A stretch of DNA of 64,000 nucleotides. Source: Brevundimonas sp. Its GTDB lineage: Bacteria > Pseudomonadota > Alphaproteobacteria > Caulobacterales > Caulobacteraceae. Of the stretch, positions 18,354 to 26,648 are shown piece by piece. Made by a program: the position numbers and the translations under genes. Where the stretch lies: assembly GCA_003248965.1 (NCBI GenBank), contig QFQU01000004.1, positions 62,001-126,000 of the forward strand, written 5' to 3'. The notes beneath the pieces are model-generated. The model saw only the letters and a program-made list of their open reading frames with translations, made no database searches and was not told the origin of the DNA. Each line of letters starts with the position of its first letter. Positions within the stretch are counted from its first letter, which is position 1.

Positions 18354-18790
18354 CAGCTTCCCGTATTGGGCATGGAGGCCCAGGGTTCGGCCGGCGCCAG
18401 GGCGTGGCCTTTCTGAAGCAGTTCGACGGAGACGCCGTCCGGCGACCGGACAAAGGCCATATAGCCGTCGCGCGGCGGGCGGTTGATCGTGACGCCCCCG
18501 TCCATCAGTCGGCGGCAGGCGGCGTAGATGTCGTCGACCTCGTAGGCCAGATGGCCGAAATTGCGGCCGCCGGAATAGTCTTCCGGATCCCAGTTGAAGG
18601 TCAGTTCCACCTCGGGCGCGTGCTCGGCCTGCGACTGATCCAGGTTCTTCGGCGCCGCCAGGAAGATCAGGGTGAACCGTCCGGCCTCGTTCTCGGTGCG
18701 ACGCACCTCCTGAAGACCCAGAAGGTCGCAGTAGAAATGCAGCGAGGCCTCAAGGTCCTTCACCCGGACCATGGTGTGCAAATAGCGCAA
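18350..18790 (-). CDS. gloA: Lactoylglutathione lyase (glyoxalase I)
   Basis: 146 residues. The start is TTG at 18790, giving 'RYLHTMVRVKDLEASLHFYCDLLG', the standard GloA opening; GGAGAC lies upstream. Metal ligands are visible as His in 'LHTMVRV', Glu in 'EVELTFNW', His in 'NFGHLAYEVDDI' and Glu in 'GVSVELLQKG'. It isomerises the methylglyoxal-glutathione hemithioacetal to S-lactoylglutathione. The next ATG (six codons in) would remove the first metal His, which supports TTG. Confidence 0.94.
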   Translation of the reverse strand: MRYLHTMVRVKDLEASLHFYCDLLGLQEVRRTENEAGRFTLIFLAAPKNLDQSQAEHAPEVELTFNWDPEDYSGGRNFGHLAYEVDDIYAACRRLMDGGVTINRPPRDGYMAFVRSPDGVSVELLQKGHALAPAEPWASMPNTGSW

Positions 18791-18885
18791 GGGTTCGTCT
18801 CCGTCCGAACGGCGTGTGCGCGGTCTATACGCCGCCGACCACGCCCAGGCGACTGAACTGGCGTTACGGCCCTAGGGGCCCCGTT

Positions 18886-19125
18886 CTAGTGGGCTTCAGG
18901 CGCGCGGGCCGCCGGGCTCAGATATTCGTTCTCGTCGTGCGGATGGGCCGACAGGACGAACCGGCGGTCGCAATAGGAGCACTCGATGAAGTCCTCGCCG
19001 CCCATGTCCAGATAGACCAGCGGATGACCCAGGGCGCCGCCGCCGCCGTCGCAGGCCACGCGCTTGGTGGAGACGACGACCTCTTCGGGCGGAAGGATCA
19101 GGGCTTCGGGATGGCGGGGAGGCAT
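18886..19125 (-). CDS. Small zinc-finger protein (CHCC type)
   Basis: 79 residues. The core is 'VACDGGGGALGHPLVYLDM...IECSYCDRRFVL', i.e. Cys, His, then CxxC, the zf-CHCC pattern shared with the complex I accessory subunit NDUFS6 and found as stand-alone proteins in alphaproteobacteria. The role in bacteria is probably in respiratory-complex assembly (inference). The start is either the ATG at 19125 or a TTG four codons earlier; neither has a strong ribosome site. Confidence 0.85.
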   Translation of the reverse strand: MPPRHPEALILPPEEVVVSTKRVACDGGGGALGHPLVYLDMGGEDFIECSYCDRRFVLSAHPHDENEYLSPAARAPEAH

Positions 19126-19180
19126 GGTCCGGTCCAAGGTTGGAGGGCTTGCGCGTTCCTAGGCGGACCGGACCCGCGCG

Positions 19181-19462
19181 TCAAACCTCGGCGGCGGAGG
19201 CGGGGCGCCGGCGCAGCAGACGGTCCAGCATCGCCTTGCGCTTCTTGAACAGGGTCAGACCCAGGCAGGCGGCGCCGACCCACAGGCCGCATTCGCCGAT
19301 CAGGGCCAGGACGGCGAAGGCCAGGGCCGCCGTGGTCATGGCGATCTGGTCGGTCTTTCCGGCCAGCAGCGCCAGTCCGGCGCCGGCGTAGCCCAGGGCG
19401 CTCACCCCCATGGCGACGAAACCGATCAGGCGGGTCTTGGTCAGGCGGCGGGCTTGGGTCAT
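19181..19462 (-). CDS. Small membrane protein, unknown
   Basis: 93 residues. Two or three hydrophobic segments span about residues 10-78 ('LIGFVAMGVSALGYAGAGLALLAG', 'MTTAALAFAVLALIGE', 'GLWVGAACLGLTLF'), flanked by basic ends ('QARRLTKTR' and 'KKRKAMLDRLLRRR'). I do not recognise a family. The ATG at 19462 has GGAG six bases upstream; the ATG at 19474 overlaps that site. It has an unusually well-formed promoter (see 19501-19529), with about 30 bases of leader, suggesting strong or tightly controlled expression. Confidence 0.7.
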   Translation of the reverse strand: MTQARRLTKTRLIGFVAMGVSALGYAGAGLALLAGKTDQIAMTTAALAFAVLALIGECGLWVGAACLGLTLFKKRKAMLDRLLRRRPASAAEV

Positions 19463-19500
19463 GGCGGTCTCCATCAAGCAGGTTTGACGTTATGACAAGC

Positions 19501-19529
19501 ATGCTAGACATAACCAACCATCTAGTCAA
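19501..19529 (-). promoter_or_regulatory. Promoter with overlapping CTAG dyad
   Basis: On the minus strand, TTGACT (19524-19529) and TAGCAT (19501-19506) are separated by exactly 17 bases. This is a near-consensus housekeeping promoter pointing at the small membrane protein at 19462. TGACTAGA over the -35 and TCTAGCA over the -10 form an imperfect inverted repeat with CTAG centres 18 bp apart, as expected for a dimeric repressor that blocks polymerase. The region is also AT-richer than its surroundings. Confidence 0.6.
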
Positions 19530-19643
19530 GCATCATTGACACCAAGACAAGGGTGCTTACCCAACGCCTCGTCGCCGACGGCTTGGCGAACCCGCCCATG
19601 CGCCCTACCTATGCCGCCCGACCTTCCTTGAGCGCTCCTGCCC

Positions 19644-20618
19644 ATGTCCCAGACCGCCGCCCTGCCTGAAAACGCCATCGAGGTGCGGGGGCTGAAGAAG
19701 ACCTACGCCGGGTCCAAGAAGGCGCCGCCCAAGACGGCCCTGCGCGGCGTCGACCTGGTCATCCCGCGCGGCTCGGTCTTCGGTCTGCTGGGGCCGAACG
19801 GCGCCGGCAAGTCGACCTTGATCAACATCCTGGCCGGGGTGGTCAAGAAGACGGAAGGCACGGTGAAGATCTGGGGCCGCGACATCGACAAGGAGCCGCG
19901 CGACGCCGCAGCGGCCCTGGGCGTCGTGCCGCAGGAGATCGTCGCCGACGTCTTCTTCACCCCGCGCGAATCGCTGGAGGTGCAGGCCGGCTTCTATGGC
20001 ATGCCCAAGGACGAGCGCCGATCCGACGAACTGCTGGCGGCGCTGGGCCTGTCGGACAAGGCCAACGCCTATGTCCGTGCCCTGTCCGGCGGCATGAAGC
20101 GCCGCCTGATGGTGGCCAAGGCCCTGGTCCACAATCCGCCCATCCTGATCCTGGACGAGCCGACCGCAGGAGTGGACGTCGAACTGCGTCGCCAGCTGTG
20201 GGCCTATGTCCGGCGCATCAACGAAGAGGGCGTGACCATCGTCCTGACCACCCACTATCTGGAGGAGGCGCAGGAGCTCTGCGACACCATCGCCATCGTC
20301 AACCGGGGCGAGGTGGTGGCCTGCGAGCCGACGCCGCAACTGTTGCGCCGTCTGGACAGCCGCAACGTCGTGGTGACGCCGGAAACGCCCCAGGCGACTC
20401 CGCCGGTTCTGGCGGGTTTCGAGGTCACGGCCCGGCCGGGCGGCGCCTTCGCCGTGGCCTACAAGAAGGGCCAGTCGTCGGTGGAGCAGGTCATCAACGC
20501 CGTGCGCGCCGCCGGCGTCACCATCGCCGACATCACCACCGAGGATCCGGACCTGGAGGACGTCTTCCTGGCCCTGACCTATGGCGACGCCTCACAGGAC
20601 GATCCGACCAAATACTGA
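19644..20618 (+). CDS. ABC transporter ATP-binding protein (ABC-2 type)
   Basis: 324 residues. Walker A is 'GLLGPNGAGKST', signature 'LSGGMKRRLMV', Walker B 'ILILDEPTAGVD' and H-loop 'LTTHYLEEA'. The C-terminal extension ending 'TTEDPDLEDVFLALTYG' is typical of the drug/polysaccharide ABC-2 exporter ATPases (NodI/CcmA-like). No permease gene adjoins it: the next genes are on the other strand. The partner must be elsewhere, or the protein acts alone. Transporter class sure, substrate unknown. Confidence 0.9.
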   Translation: MSQTAALPENAIEVRGLKKTYAGSKKAPPKTALRGVDLVIPRGSVFGLLGPNGAGKSTLINILAGVVKKTEGTVKIWGRDIDKEPRDAAAALGVVPQEIVADVFFTPRESLEVQAGFYGMPKDERRSDELLAALGLSDKANAYVRALSGGMKRRLMVAKALVHNPPILILDEPTAGVDVELRRQLWAYVRRINEEGVTIVLTTHYLEEAQELCDTIAIVNRGEVVACEPTPQLLRRLDSRNVVVTPETPQATPPVLAGFEVTARPGGAFAVAYKKGQSSVEQVINAVRAAGVTIADITTEDPDLEDVFLALTYGDASQDDPTKY

Positions 20619-20623
20619 CCCGG

Positions 20624-21508
20624 TCAGTCGATCTCGGCCAGGAATTCGAAGATCGCGGCGCGCGCCTCGGCCTCGTCCAGCATGGGAGCGTGGCCGACGC
20701 CCGGAACCTCGACATAGGCCATGGCGGGGGCCGCCTTTTTCATGCGCTCGGCGATGTCGGCGCTCAGCAGGTCCGAGGTCGCGCCCCGCACCAGAAGCGT
20801 CGGTTTTTTCTTCGCCAGCCGCCGGAACATTGGCCACAGATCGGGGACCATGGCCTTTGCCCCCGCCGCCCGGATCGGCACGGCGATGTCGGGATCGTAG
20901 TCCAGGTCGATCCTGCCGTCCGGTTGCTGGCGGAAGATGCGGCGGGCGAAGGCGTCCCAGTCCGCGTCCGTATAATGCGGGAAGGCGACGGCGTTGATCC
21001 GTTTGGCGTAGTCCGCCGCGTCGGTCCATGAGCCGATCTCGACCGGCTGGCCGCTATAGGCGGCGATGCGGGCCAGGCCTTCCGGCGCGACCTCCGGGCC
21101 GATGTCGTTCAGGATCGCCGCGACCACGGCCTTGGGCCGCATCGCCGTCAGGGCCATGGTGATCAATCCGCCCATGGAGGTGCCGACGAAGACCGCGCGG
21201 TCGATGGCGGCCTGATCCATCAGGGCCAGGATGTCGCGGGCGTAGACGTCGGGCGTATAGGTCATGGGATCGGGCGCGCGGTCCGACAGGCCCCGGCCGC
21301 GCACGTCCACCGCCAGCACACGCCGACCGCTCTGCGCCAGCAGGGGCGCGATGGCTTCGAAATCGGTGCTGTTGCGGGTCAGGCCGTGGATGGCGACGAC
21401 CGGCGGGCGGGCCGGTCCCGCCGCTGGCGCATAGTCGCGGGCATGGAGGCTGAGCCCCTCGGGCGAGGTCCAGCGGCGATCGACGAAGGCGGATGTTTGG
21501 GCGGTCAC
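20624..21508 (-). CDS. Alpha/beta hydrolase
   Basis: 294 residues from GTG. The oxyanion/opening motif 'VVAIHGLTRNSTDF', the nucleophile elbow 'FVGTSMGGLI' (Ser near residue 110) and the C-terminal catalytic His in 'VPGVGHAPML' are all in place; 'LLVRGATSDLL' carries the acid region. The fold is like haloperoxidases and 3-oxoadipate enol-lactonases, but the substrate cannot be read from sequence. It converges on the ABC ATPase with five bases between stops. Confidence 0.88.
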   Translation of the reverse strand: MTAQTSAFVDRRWTSPEGLSLHARDYAPAAGPARPPVVAIHGLTRNSTDFEAIAPLLAQSGRRVLAVDVRGRGLSDRAPDPMTYTPDVYARDILALMDQAAIDRAVFVGTSMGGLITMALTAMRPKAVVAAILNDIGPEVAPEGLARIAAYSGQPVEIGSWTDAADYAKRINAVAFPHYTDADWDAFARRIFRQQPDGRIDLDYDPDIAVPIRAAGAKAMVPDLWPMFRRLAKKKPTLLVRGATSDLLSADIAERMKKAAPAMAYVEVPGVGHAPMLDEAEARAAIFEFLAEID

Positions 21509-21580
21509 GGGCGGTTTCCTCTGTCTTTTAGGCTTTTGGTCCAGAGTAATTCATCGCCTGCGGAATTGCGATGTCCGCAG

Positions 21581-22096
21581 TCAGCCCTGGCCGAGGACCG
21601 CGTCGCGCACGAAGGCGTCCAGATCGCCCCCTTCGAACAGATGACCCGCCACGCCCGCGCGGACGCCGGCCTGAAGGTCGCTTTCCCTGTCGCCGATGAT
21701 GAAGGACCGGGCGGGGTCCAGCCCGTGATCGGCGATGGCCCGCAGCAGCATGCCGGGATTGGGCTTGCGGTCCGGATGGTCGGGATGGCGATAGCGGGCC
21801 TCGACCGCCTTCTCATGGAAGGGGCAGGCGTAGACGGCGTCGATCACGGCCCCGTCCTGGGCCAGCCGGGCGACCAGTTCGGCGTTGAAGGCGTGCATCC
21901 GCTCTTCGCTGAAAAGGCCGCGCGCCACCCCCGACTGGTTGGTGACGATGATGGTCCGATAGCCGGCGTCCTTCATCCGCCGCACGGCCGCCGCGGCGCC
22001 GGGAATCAGCTTCAGATCCTCGGGTCGATGCGGATAGCCGCTGTCCTCGATCAGGACGCCGTCGCGGTCCAGGAAGGCGGCGGGTCGGCCGGTCAT
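21581..22096 (-). CDS. HAD-IIIA phosphatase, GmhB-like
   Basis: 171 residues. HAD motif I is 'AAFLDRDGVLI', motif II 'IIVTNQSGVARG', motif III 'RKPNPGML' and motif IV 'FIIGDRESDLQAG', matching D,D-heptose 1,7-bisphosphate phosphatase (GmhB) and histidinol phosphatase. The GmhB zinc loop normally reads CxH...CxC; here it is 'CPFHEK...RHPDHPDRKP', so the second Cys pair is missing and His residues sit in its place. Substrate is a sugar bisphosphate by inference. It overlaps the epimerase-like gene by ATGA, so the two work as a pair. Confidence 0.85.
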   Translation of the reverse strand: MTGRPAAFLDRDGVLIEDSGYPHRPEDLKLIPGAAAAVRRMKDAGYRTIIVTNQSGVARGLFSEERMHAFNAELVARLAQDGAVIDAVYACPFHEKAVEARYRHPDHPDRKPNPGMLLRAIADHGLDPARSFIIGDRESDLQAGVRAGVAGHLFEGGDLDAFVRDAVLGQG

Positions 22097-23181
22097 GCGT
22101 CGCTCCCCAGCAGTTCGGAAAAGGCGGTGGTCAGGTGATAGAGGCTGGAGGCGGGCGCCGCCCGGTCCGCCGAGCGGCCGTCGGCCTCGTAGCTGTCGAT
22201 CCACAGGCCGGGGATTTCGGTCGCCAGGTGGGTCTCGAAGGTTCGGGCGATCAGGTTCGGCGTTTCGGGATCGTTGAAGGCCAGGCCCGTCCGGATCGCC
22301 TCGGTCTGGGCCCACAGGCGGCGGCCCGCGTCGAGGGGCGACCCGTCCGGCGCCATCTCGCGGATCAAAAAGCCGTCGCGCCGGCCGTGCGTCATGGCGC
22401 GGCGGTGCAGGTCGGTCGCCGCCGATCCGTCGCACAGGCCCAGCCTGGTCGCCTGCATCAGGAGCCAGGCCCATTCCTCCAAGTGGCCCGGCTCGATCAC
22501 CTGGCCCGTCGCCGGATCGGGCGCCCAGTCGGCGGTGAAATACTCCCGCACCGCGCCATCGACGATCAGCCGTTCGTGGGCCAGGTCCAGGACGGAGCGC
22601 GCCGTCGCCACGAACGCGGGATCGGGCGCCGTCGCCTGCCAGGCCAGCAGGGCCTCCAGCATATGCATGTGCGGGTTCTGACGCCGCGGCAGTCGGGTCG
22701 GCAGGGTCTCATGCCAGCCGCCATGGGGCGCGGCCATCCGCGCCTGGATCGCGGCCAGCGTCTCCAGCGCCAGGTCCCGGGCGCGGGCGTCGCCCAGCCC
22801 CCGGTGCGCCGCCGCCAGGGCGAACAGGACGAAGGCCAGGTCATAGAGGTCCGGCGTGGCGTCCAGCACGGCGCCGGCGTCGTCCGTGGACGTGATCCAC
22901 AGGCCGTCGTCGCGGCGATAGTCGGCGATCAGCCGGTCCAGGCCCCGTTCCGCCACCGCGCGGCCGGGCGTCCAGCCCAGGGTCGTCGCCTGGCAGAAGA
23001 CATAGACCTGACGCGCCTGGACGCGGGTGCGCCGGGGACGGCCCGTGACCGGCCGGCCGTCGAAATCAAGCTGCTCGTAGAAGCGGCCCTGATCATCCAC
23101 GCCGCGACCGGACCACAGCGGCAAGGCCTGGTCGAACAGCCAGGTTCGGACCCGGGTCTTGGCGGCGGAAAGCTTCGTCAT
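22093..23181 (-). CDS. AGE family epimerase/isomerase
   Basis: 362 residues. An (alpha/alpha)6 barrel of the N-acylglucosamine 2-epimerase/mannose isomerase family is indicated by 'RVWQ/RQVYVFCQA'-like segment 'RVQARQVYVFCQATTLGW', 'DLYDLAFVLFALAAAHRG', 'NPHMHMLEALLAWQ' and 'PGHLEEWAWLLMQA' with the conserved His residues. The family interconverts keto- and aldo-sugars or epimerises at C2. Coupled to the GmhB-like phosphatase; together they probably make or recycle a sugar for a surface glycan. Divergent to the aminotransferase pair across 206 bases. Confidence 0.85.
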   Translation of the reverse strand: MTKLSAAKTRVRTWLFDQALPLWSGRGVDDQGRFYEQLDFDGRPVTGRPRRTRVQARQVYVFCQATTLGWTPGRAVAERGLDRLIADYRRDDGLWITSTDDAGAVLDATPDLYDLAFVLFALAAAHRGLGDARARDLALETLAAIQARMAAPHGGWHETLPTRLPRRQNPHMHMLEALLAWQATAPDPAFVATARSVLDLAHERLIVDGAVREYFTADWAPDPATGQVIEPGHLEEWAWLLMQATRLGLCDGSAATDLHRRAMTHGRRDGFLIREMAPDGSPLDAGRRLWAQTEAIRTGLAFNDPETPNLIARTFETHLATEIPGLWIDSYEADGRSADRAAPASSLYHLTTAFSELLGSDA

Positions 23182-23387
23182 GGCTTCGGCTTAAGGCGCT
23201 GGGCGGCGGGCGCCAAGGGCCAGTTCCAGGGACCAGGCTCCAAGCGGGGCGCCGTTGCAAAGGGCAACGCGAAGTGAGGGCGCCGGATTTGGCCCTCGCG
23301 TCCGATCTTGCTAGGAGGGCCTCATGTTCCGGGCCCGGCCGCGCCGCCGCCCGACCCTGCCCGCCCCAGTTCCGGAGAGCGCGACCC

Positions 23388-24545
23388 ATGATCCCCTTCA
23401 TCGACCTTCAGGCCCAGCGGCTGCGTCTCGGCGGCAAGATCGAGGCCGCCGTCCAGGAGGCCGTCGTCGGCGGCGCCTGGGTCATGGGCCCGCAGGTCCG
23501 TCAGTTCGAGGCCGATCTGGCCGCCTTCGGCCAGGCCAAACACGCCCTGGGCTGCGCCAACGGCACCGACGCCCTGGCCCTGCCGCTGATGGCCTGGGGC
23601 GTGGGACGCGGCGACGCAGTCTTCGTGCCCAGCTTCACCTTCGCCGCCACCGCCGAGGTCGTGCCCTGGTTCGACGCCGAGCCGGTGTTCGTGGACGTGG
23701 ACCCTGACACCTACAATATGGACCCCGCCGCGCTGGAGCGCGCCATCGAAGGGATCAAGGCCGAGGGTCGTTTGACGCCCCGCGTGGTCATCGCTGTCGA
23801 CCTGTTCGGCCAGCCCGCCGATTATCCGGCGATCAAGGCCATTTGCGACAAGCATGGGCTGAAGCTGATCTCGGATTCGGCGCAAGGCTTCGGCTGCACC
23901 ATCGACGGCGCCCACCCGCTGAAATGGGCCGACGTCACCACCACCAGCTTCTTCCCGGCCAAGCCGCTGGGCTGCTACGGCGACGGCGGGGCGGTGCTGA
24001 CCAATGACGACGAACTGGCCCAGCTGATGGATTCCATCCGCGTCCACGGTAAGGCCGTCGCGGTGGACCTGAAGGACCGCACCTTCGACCACGACCCCAA
24101 ATATCTGAACATGCGCATCGGCCTGAACAGCCGTCTGGACACGATCCAGGCCGCTGTCCTGATCGAGAAGCTGAAGGTCTTCGCTCAGGAGATCGAATGG
24201 CGAAACGCCGCCGCCGCCCGTTACAACGACGGATTGCGTCCCCATGTCGCCAAGGTGCCGGACGTGCCGGCCGGAAACATCTCCAACTGGGCGCAATATA
24301 CGATCGAACACCCGAACCGGGATGGTCTGGCCGCGCACCTGAAGGCCAACGACGTTCCCACGGCGGTCTATTATCCGATCCCGCTGCACCTGCAGCCCGC
24401 CTATGAACACTATCCGCGCGGCGCGGGCGGCCTGCCCGTGACCGAGCGGCTGAAGGACGTGGTCGTCAGCCTGCCGATGCATTCCGATCTGGACGCCGCG
24501 ACCCAGGATCGCATCGTCGCCGCCGTCGCCAGCTTCAAGGGTTAA
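23388..24545 (+). CDS. DegT/DnrJ/EryC1/StrS sugar aminotransferase
   Basis: 385 residues starting 'MIPFIDLQAQ'. PLP enzyme features: 'GCANGTDALAL' (cofactor phosphate loop), 'FVPSFTFAATAEV', 'ISDSAQGFG' (Asp to the pyridine ring) and the Schiff-base Lys in 'TSFFPAKPLGCYGDGGA' near residue 190. It closely resembles WbpE/WlbC-type enzymes that aminate 3-keto nucleotide sugars. The next gene is an oxidoreductase of the class that makes such keto-sugars. The gap before it contains GGAGGATG-like elements at 23313-23326 that set an out-of-frame ATG; I regard this as a shadow. Confidence 0.92.
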   Translation: MIPFIDLQAQRLRLGGKIEAAVQEAVVGGAWVMGPQVRQFEADLAAFGQAKHALGCANGTDALALPLMAWGVGRGDAVFVPSFTFAATAEVVPWFDAEPVFVDVDPDTYNMDPAALERAIEGIKAEGRLTPRVVIAVDLFGQPADYPAIKAICDKHGLKLISDSAQGFGCTIDGAHPLKWADVTTTSFFPAKPLGCYGDGGAVLTNDDELAQLMDSIRVHGKAVAVDLKDRTFDHDPKYLNMRIGLNSRLDTIQAAVLIEKLKVFAQEIEWRNAAAARYNDGLRPHVAKVPDVPAGNISNWAQYTIEHPNRDGLAAHLKANDVPTAVYYPIPLHLQPAYEHYPRGAGGLPVTERLKDVVVSLPMHSDLDAATQDRIVAAVASFKG

Positions 24546-24548
24546 GCC

Positions 24549-25481
24549 ATGCCGACCACCGCCCCCCTCAAGATCGGCGTCGCCGGCGCAGGCGTCATGG
24601 GCCGCAACCATGCGCGCGTCGCTTCGGAAATGCGCGAGTTCGAGCTGACGACCATCTTCGATCCCGACGCCGTGACGGCCGAGGGCGTGGCCGCCGCCTA
24701 TGGCGCGCAGGCCGTCACGACGGCCCAGGCCTTCGTCGAAGCGGGGCTGGACGCCGCCGTCGTCGCCACGCCCAACCGTTTCCATGCCGAAGTCGGGGTG
24801 GCCCTGCTGGAGAAGGGCGTCCACGTCCTGGTCGAAAAGCCCATCGCCGCCACGGTCGCCGACGCCCAGCGCATGATCGACGCGGCCCGCGCCAACGACC
24901 GCGTCCTGATGGTCGGCCAGGTCGAACGGTTCAATCCGGCGGTCGAGACGGTCAAGCGCGCGGTCGCTGACGACGAAATCATCTCCATCCAGATCACCCG
25001 CGTCGGCCCCTTCCCGCCCCGCATGGGCGAGGTCGGGGTGGTCATCGATCTGGCCGTGCATGACATCGACATCATCCGCCACCTGACCGGATCGGAGATC
25101 GTCGAGGTCCAGCCCCAGTTGGCCCGCACCCGCGCCGACCGCGAGGATACGGCCCTGCTGCAGTTCCGCCTGGACAACGGGGTGATCGCCCACATCACCA
25201 CCAACTGGGTCACGCCCTACAAGACCCGCACCCTTCAGGTCGCGACCAAGACCAAATTCATCGTCGCCGACCTGATCACCCGCCAGGTGACGGAATATTT
25301 CGGCCAGCAGCCGGACGGCTCCTATTCCACGCGGATGCTGAACAGCTGGCCGGCCGAGCCGCTGAAGAAGGAACTGGAGGCTTTCGCGTACGCCATCGTG
25401 ACGGGCGAGACCCCGGCGGTGACGGGCGAGGACGGCCTGCGCAATCTGGAAGTCGCCCTGCGCTGCCTGGGCGAGGGCTGA
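24549..25481 (+). CDS. Gfo/Idh/MocA family oxidoreductase
   Basis: 310 residues. Rossmann start 'KIGVAGAGVMGRNHARVA' and the family motif 'VLVEKPIAATV' (about residue 95, Lys catalytic) are clear, with 'LAVHDIDIIRHLTG' carrying the catalytic His/Asp. It is four bases after the aminotransferase. By analogy to WlbA/WbpB-WbpE pairs, it may oxidise a nucleotide sugar at C3 before transamination; scyllo- or myo-inositol-type substrates cannot be excluded. Confidence 0.9.
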   Translation: MPTTAPLKIGVAGAGVMGRNHARVASEMREFELTTIFDPDAVTAEGVAAAYGAQAVTTAQAFVEAGLDAAVVATPNRFHAEVGVALLEKGVHVLVEKPIAATVADAQRMIDAARANDRVLMVGQVERFNPAVETVKRAVADDEIISIQITRVGPFPPRMGEVGVVIDLAVHDIDIIRHLTGSEIVEVQPQLARTRADREDTALLQFRLDNGVIAHITTNWVTPYKTRTLQVATKTKFIVADLITRQVTEYFGQQPDGSYSTRMLNSWPAEPLKKELEAFAYAIVTGETPAVTGEDGLRNLEVALRCLGEG

Positions 25482-25519
25482 GCCGCTTTGTCGCCGCAAA
25501 GGCCGGGAAAGGAAGACTG

Positions 25520-26032
25520 ATGCGCCGCCTTCTTCTCTCCGCCGTCGTCGTCTCGGGCCTGATGTCGGCCGTGGCCGCCGCGCCCGCCCGGGCCGACACG
25601 CGCTACTACGCCTATAACGCTTCGGACCGGATCACCCAGGCCCTGACCAAGGGGGTGACGCTGCAGGTGCGGCGCGGCCTGTTCGGGGCGGTGACGGTGC
25701 AGCGGCTGTTCTCGACCACCCAGCGGGGCACGGCGGGCTTCGTGCGCGGCGGGCCGGGCGAGGCGCTTCGCGTCCTGCCGCAAGGCGCCGAGGAGCGTGA
25801 TCTCTACGCCATCGACCCGGAGGGCGACGGCCGCGGCCTGTCGCGCGCCCTGTGTCCCGGCGCCGACGAGGTCTGGCTGGCGATGGGTCGGGTGCGCGCC
25901 CCGCGCCCCCTGACGATGCAGGCGGTCGGCCGCTGGAGCGACGGGACCTTCCGCCATTGCGTCACCCTGCAATACGACTGGCGCGGAGAATGGCAGACCG
26001 CCCCGGCCGGACCCGCCCCCCGCGCCGACTGA
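25520..26032 (+). CDS. Exported protein, unknown
   Basis: 170 residues with a clear signal peptide 'MRRLLLSAVVVSGLMSAVAAAPARA' and a cleavage site after ARA (about 25). The mature part begins 'DTRYYAYNASDRIT' and is beta-rich, with two Cys ('SRALCPGAD', 'TFRHCVTL') that could form a disulfide in the periplasm. I recognise no family. It lies 38 bases after the oxidoreductase; GGAAG precedes the ATG. Confidence 0.75.
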   Translation: MRRLLLSAVVVSGLMSAVAAAPARADTRYYAYNASDRITQALTKGVTLQVRRGLFGAVTVQRLFSTTQRGTAGFVRGGPGEALRVLPQGAEERDLYAIDPEGDGRGLSRALCPGADEVWLAMGRVRAPRPLTMQAVGRWSDGTFRHCVTLQYDWRGEWQTAPAGPAPRAD

Positions 26033-26075
26033 CGACGGATTCGACCCTCGGCGCACAGCGTTCTAGATTGGACGC

Positions 26076-26636
26076 ATGAGCGTGTCCGAAACCGCCTATG
26101 ACGCCCCGCCGCCGACCTGGATTCTGGCCGCCATTGGCCTGTGCGCCTTCGTCTGCGTCCTGATCGGGGCGGTGGTGGTGGAGCCGGCCCTGCATCGCCT
26201 GAGTTTCGCCGGCGTCCTGCCGCGTGGCCTGCCGTCTCTGGCGCCCGACCGGGTCGAGGTCGGCGACCCTGTCTTGGCCGGCGCCTATCGCACGGCCGAC
26301 GGAGCCGTGACCTTGGCGTTCGACGGGGCGACGGTGACGCGGCCGGGCGCGGGGGGGCTGGAGACCGCGCCGCATCGCCTGGTTTCCGCCGACCAGGCCG
26401 CCAGCGCGGCCCGCACCTTCGCCGAGGTTCTGCAGACGCCGCCCGCCGCCCAGATCGAGGTCCGCCGCGTCGTCGCCGACCGGGAGTCGCGCCTGTGCGC
26501 CGGTCATGCCGTGGGCTGGCTGGCCCTGGCCGTTCATCGCCAGGGCGTGATCGTCATGCCGGTTCGCCAGGGACCACCGCCGGGAAGCCTGGCGACCGAC
26601 GACCGGCTGTGCGCCGTCGTCGCCCTGAACCGCTGA
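26076..26636 (+). CDS. Membrane-anchored protein, unknown
   Basis: 186 residues. One transmembrane helix at about residues 16-38 ('ILAAIGLCAFVCVLIGAVVVEP') is followed by a soluble domain, presumably periplasmic, with two Cys ('SRLCAGHAVG', 'DDRLCAVVAL'). Position next to the DUF2459 gene, 12 bases away, suggests a shared transcript. No function can be assigned. Confidence 0.7.
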   Translation: MSVSETAYDAPPPTWILAAIGLCAFVCVLIGAVVVEPALHRLSFAGVLPRGLPSLAPDRVEVGDPVLAGAYRTADGAVTLAFDGATVTRPGAGGLETAPHRLVSADQAASAARTFAEVLQTPPAAQIEVRRVVADRESRLCAGHAVGWLALAVHRQGVIVMPVRQGPPPGSLATDDRLCAVVALNR

Positions 26637-26648
26637 AGGGCCGATCCG

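Noticed and set aside
23324..23707. Small ATG frame with GGAGG ahead of the DegT aminotransferase
   Set aside because: Overlaps the aminotransferase out of frame with an Arg/Pro-rich translation; more likely a chance ribosome site.
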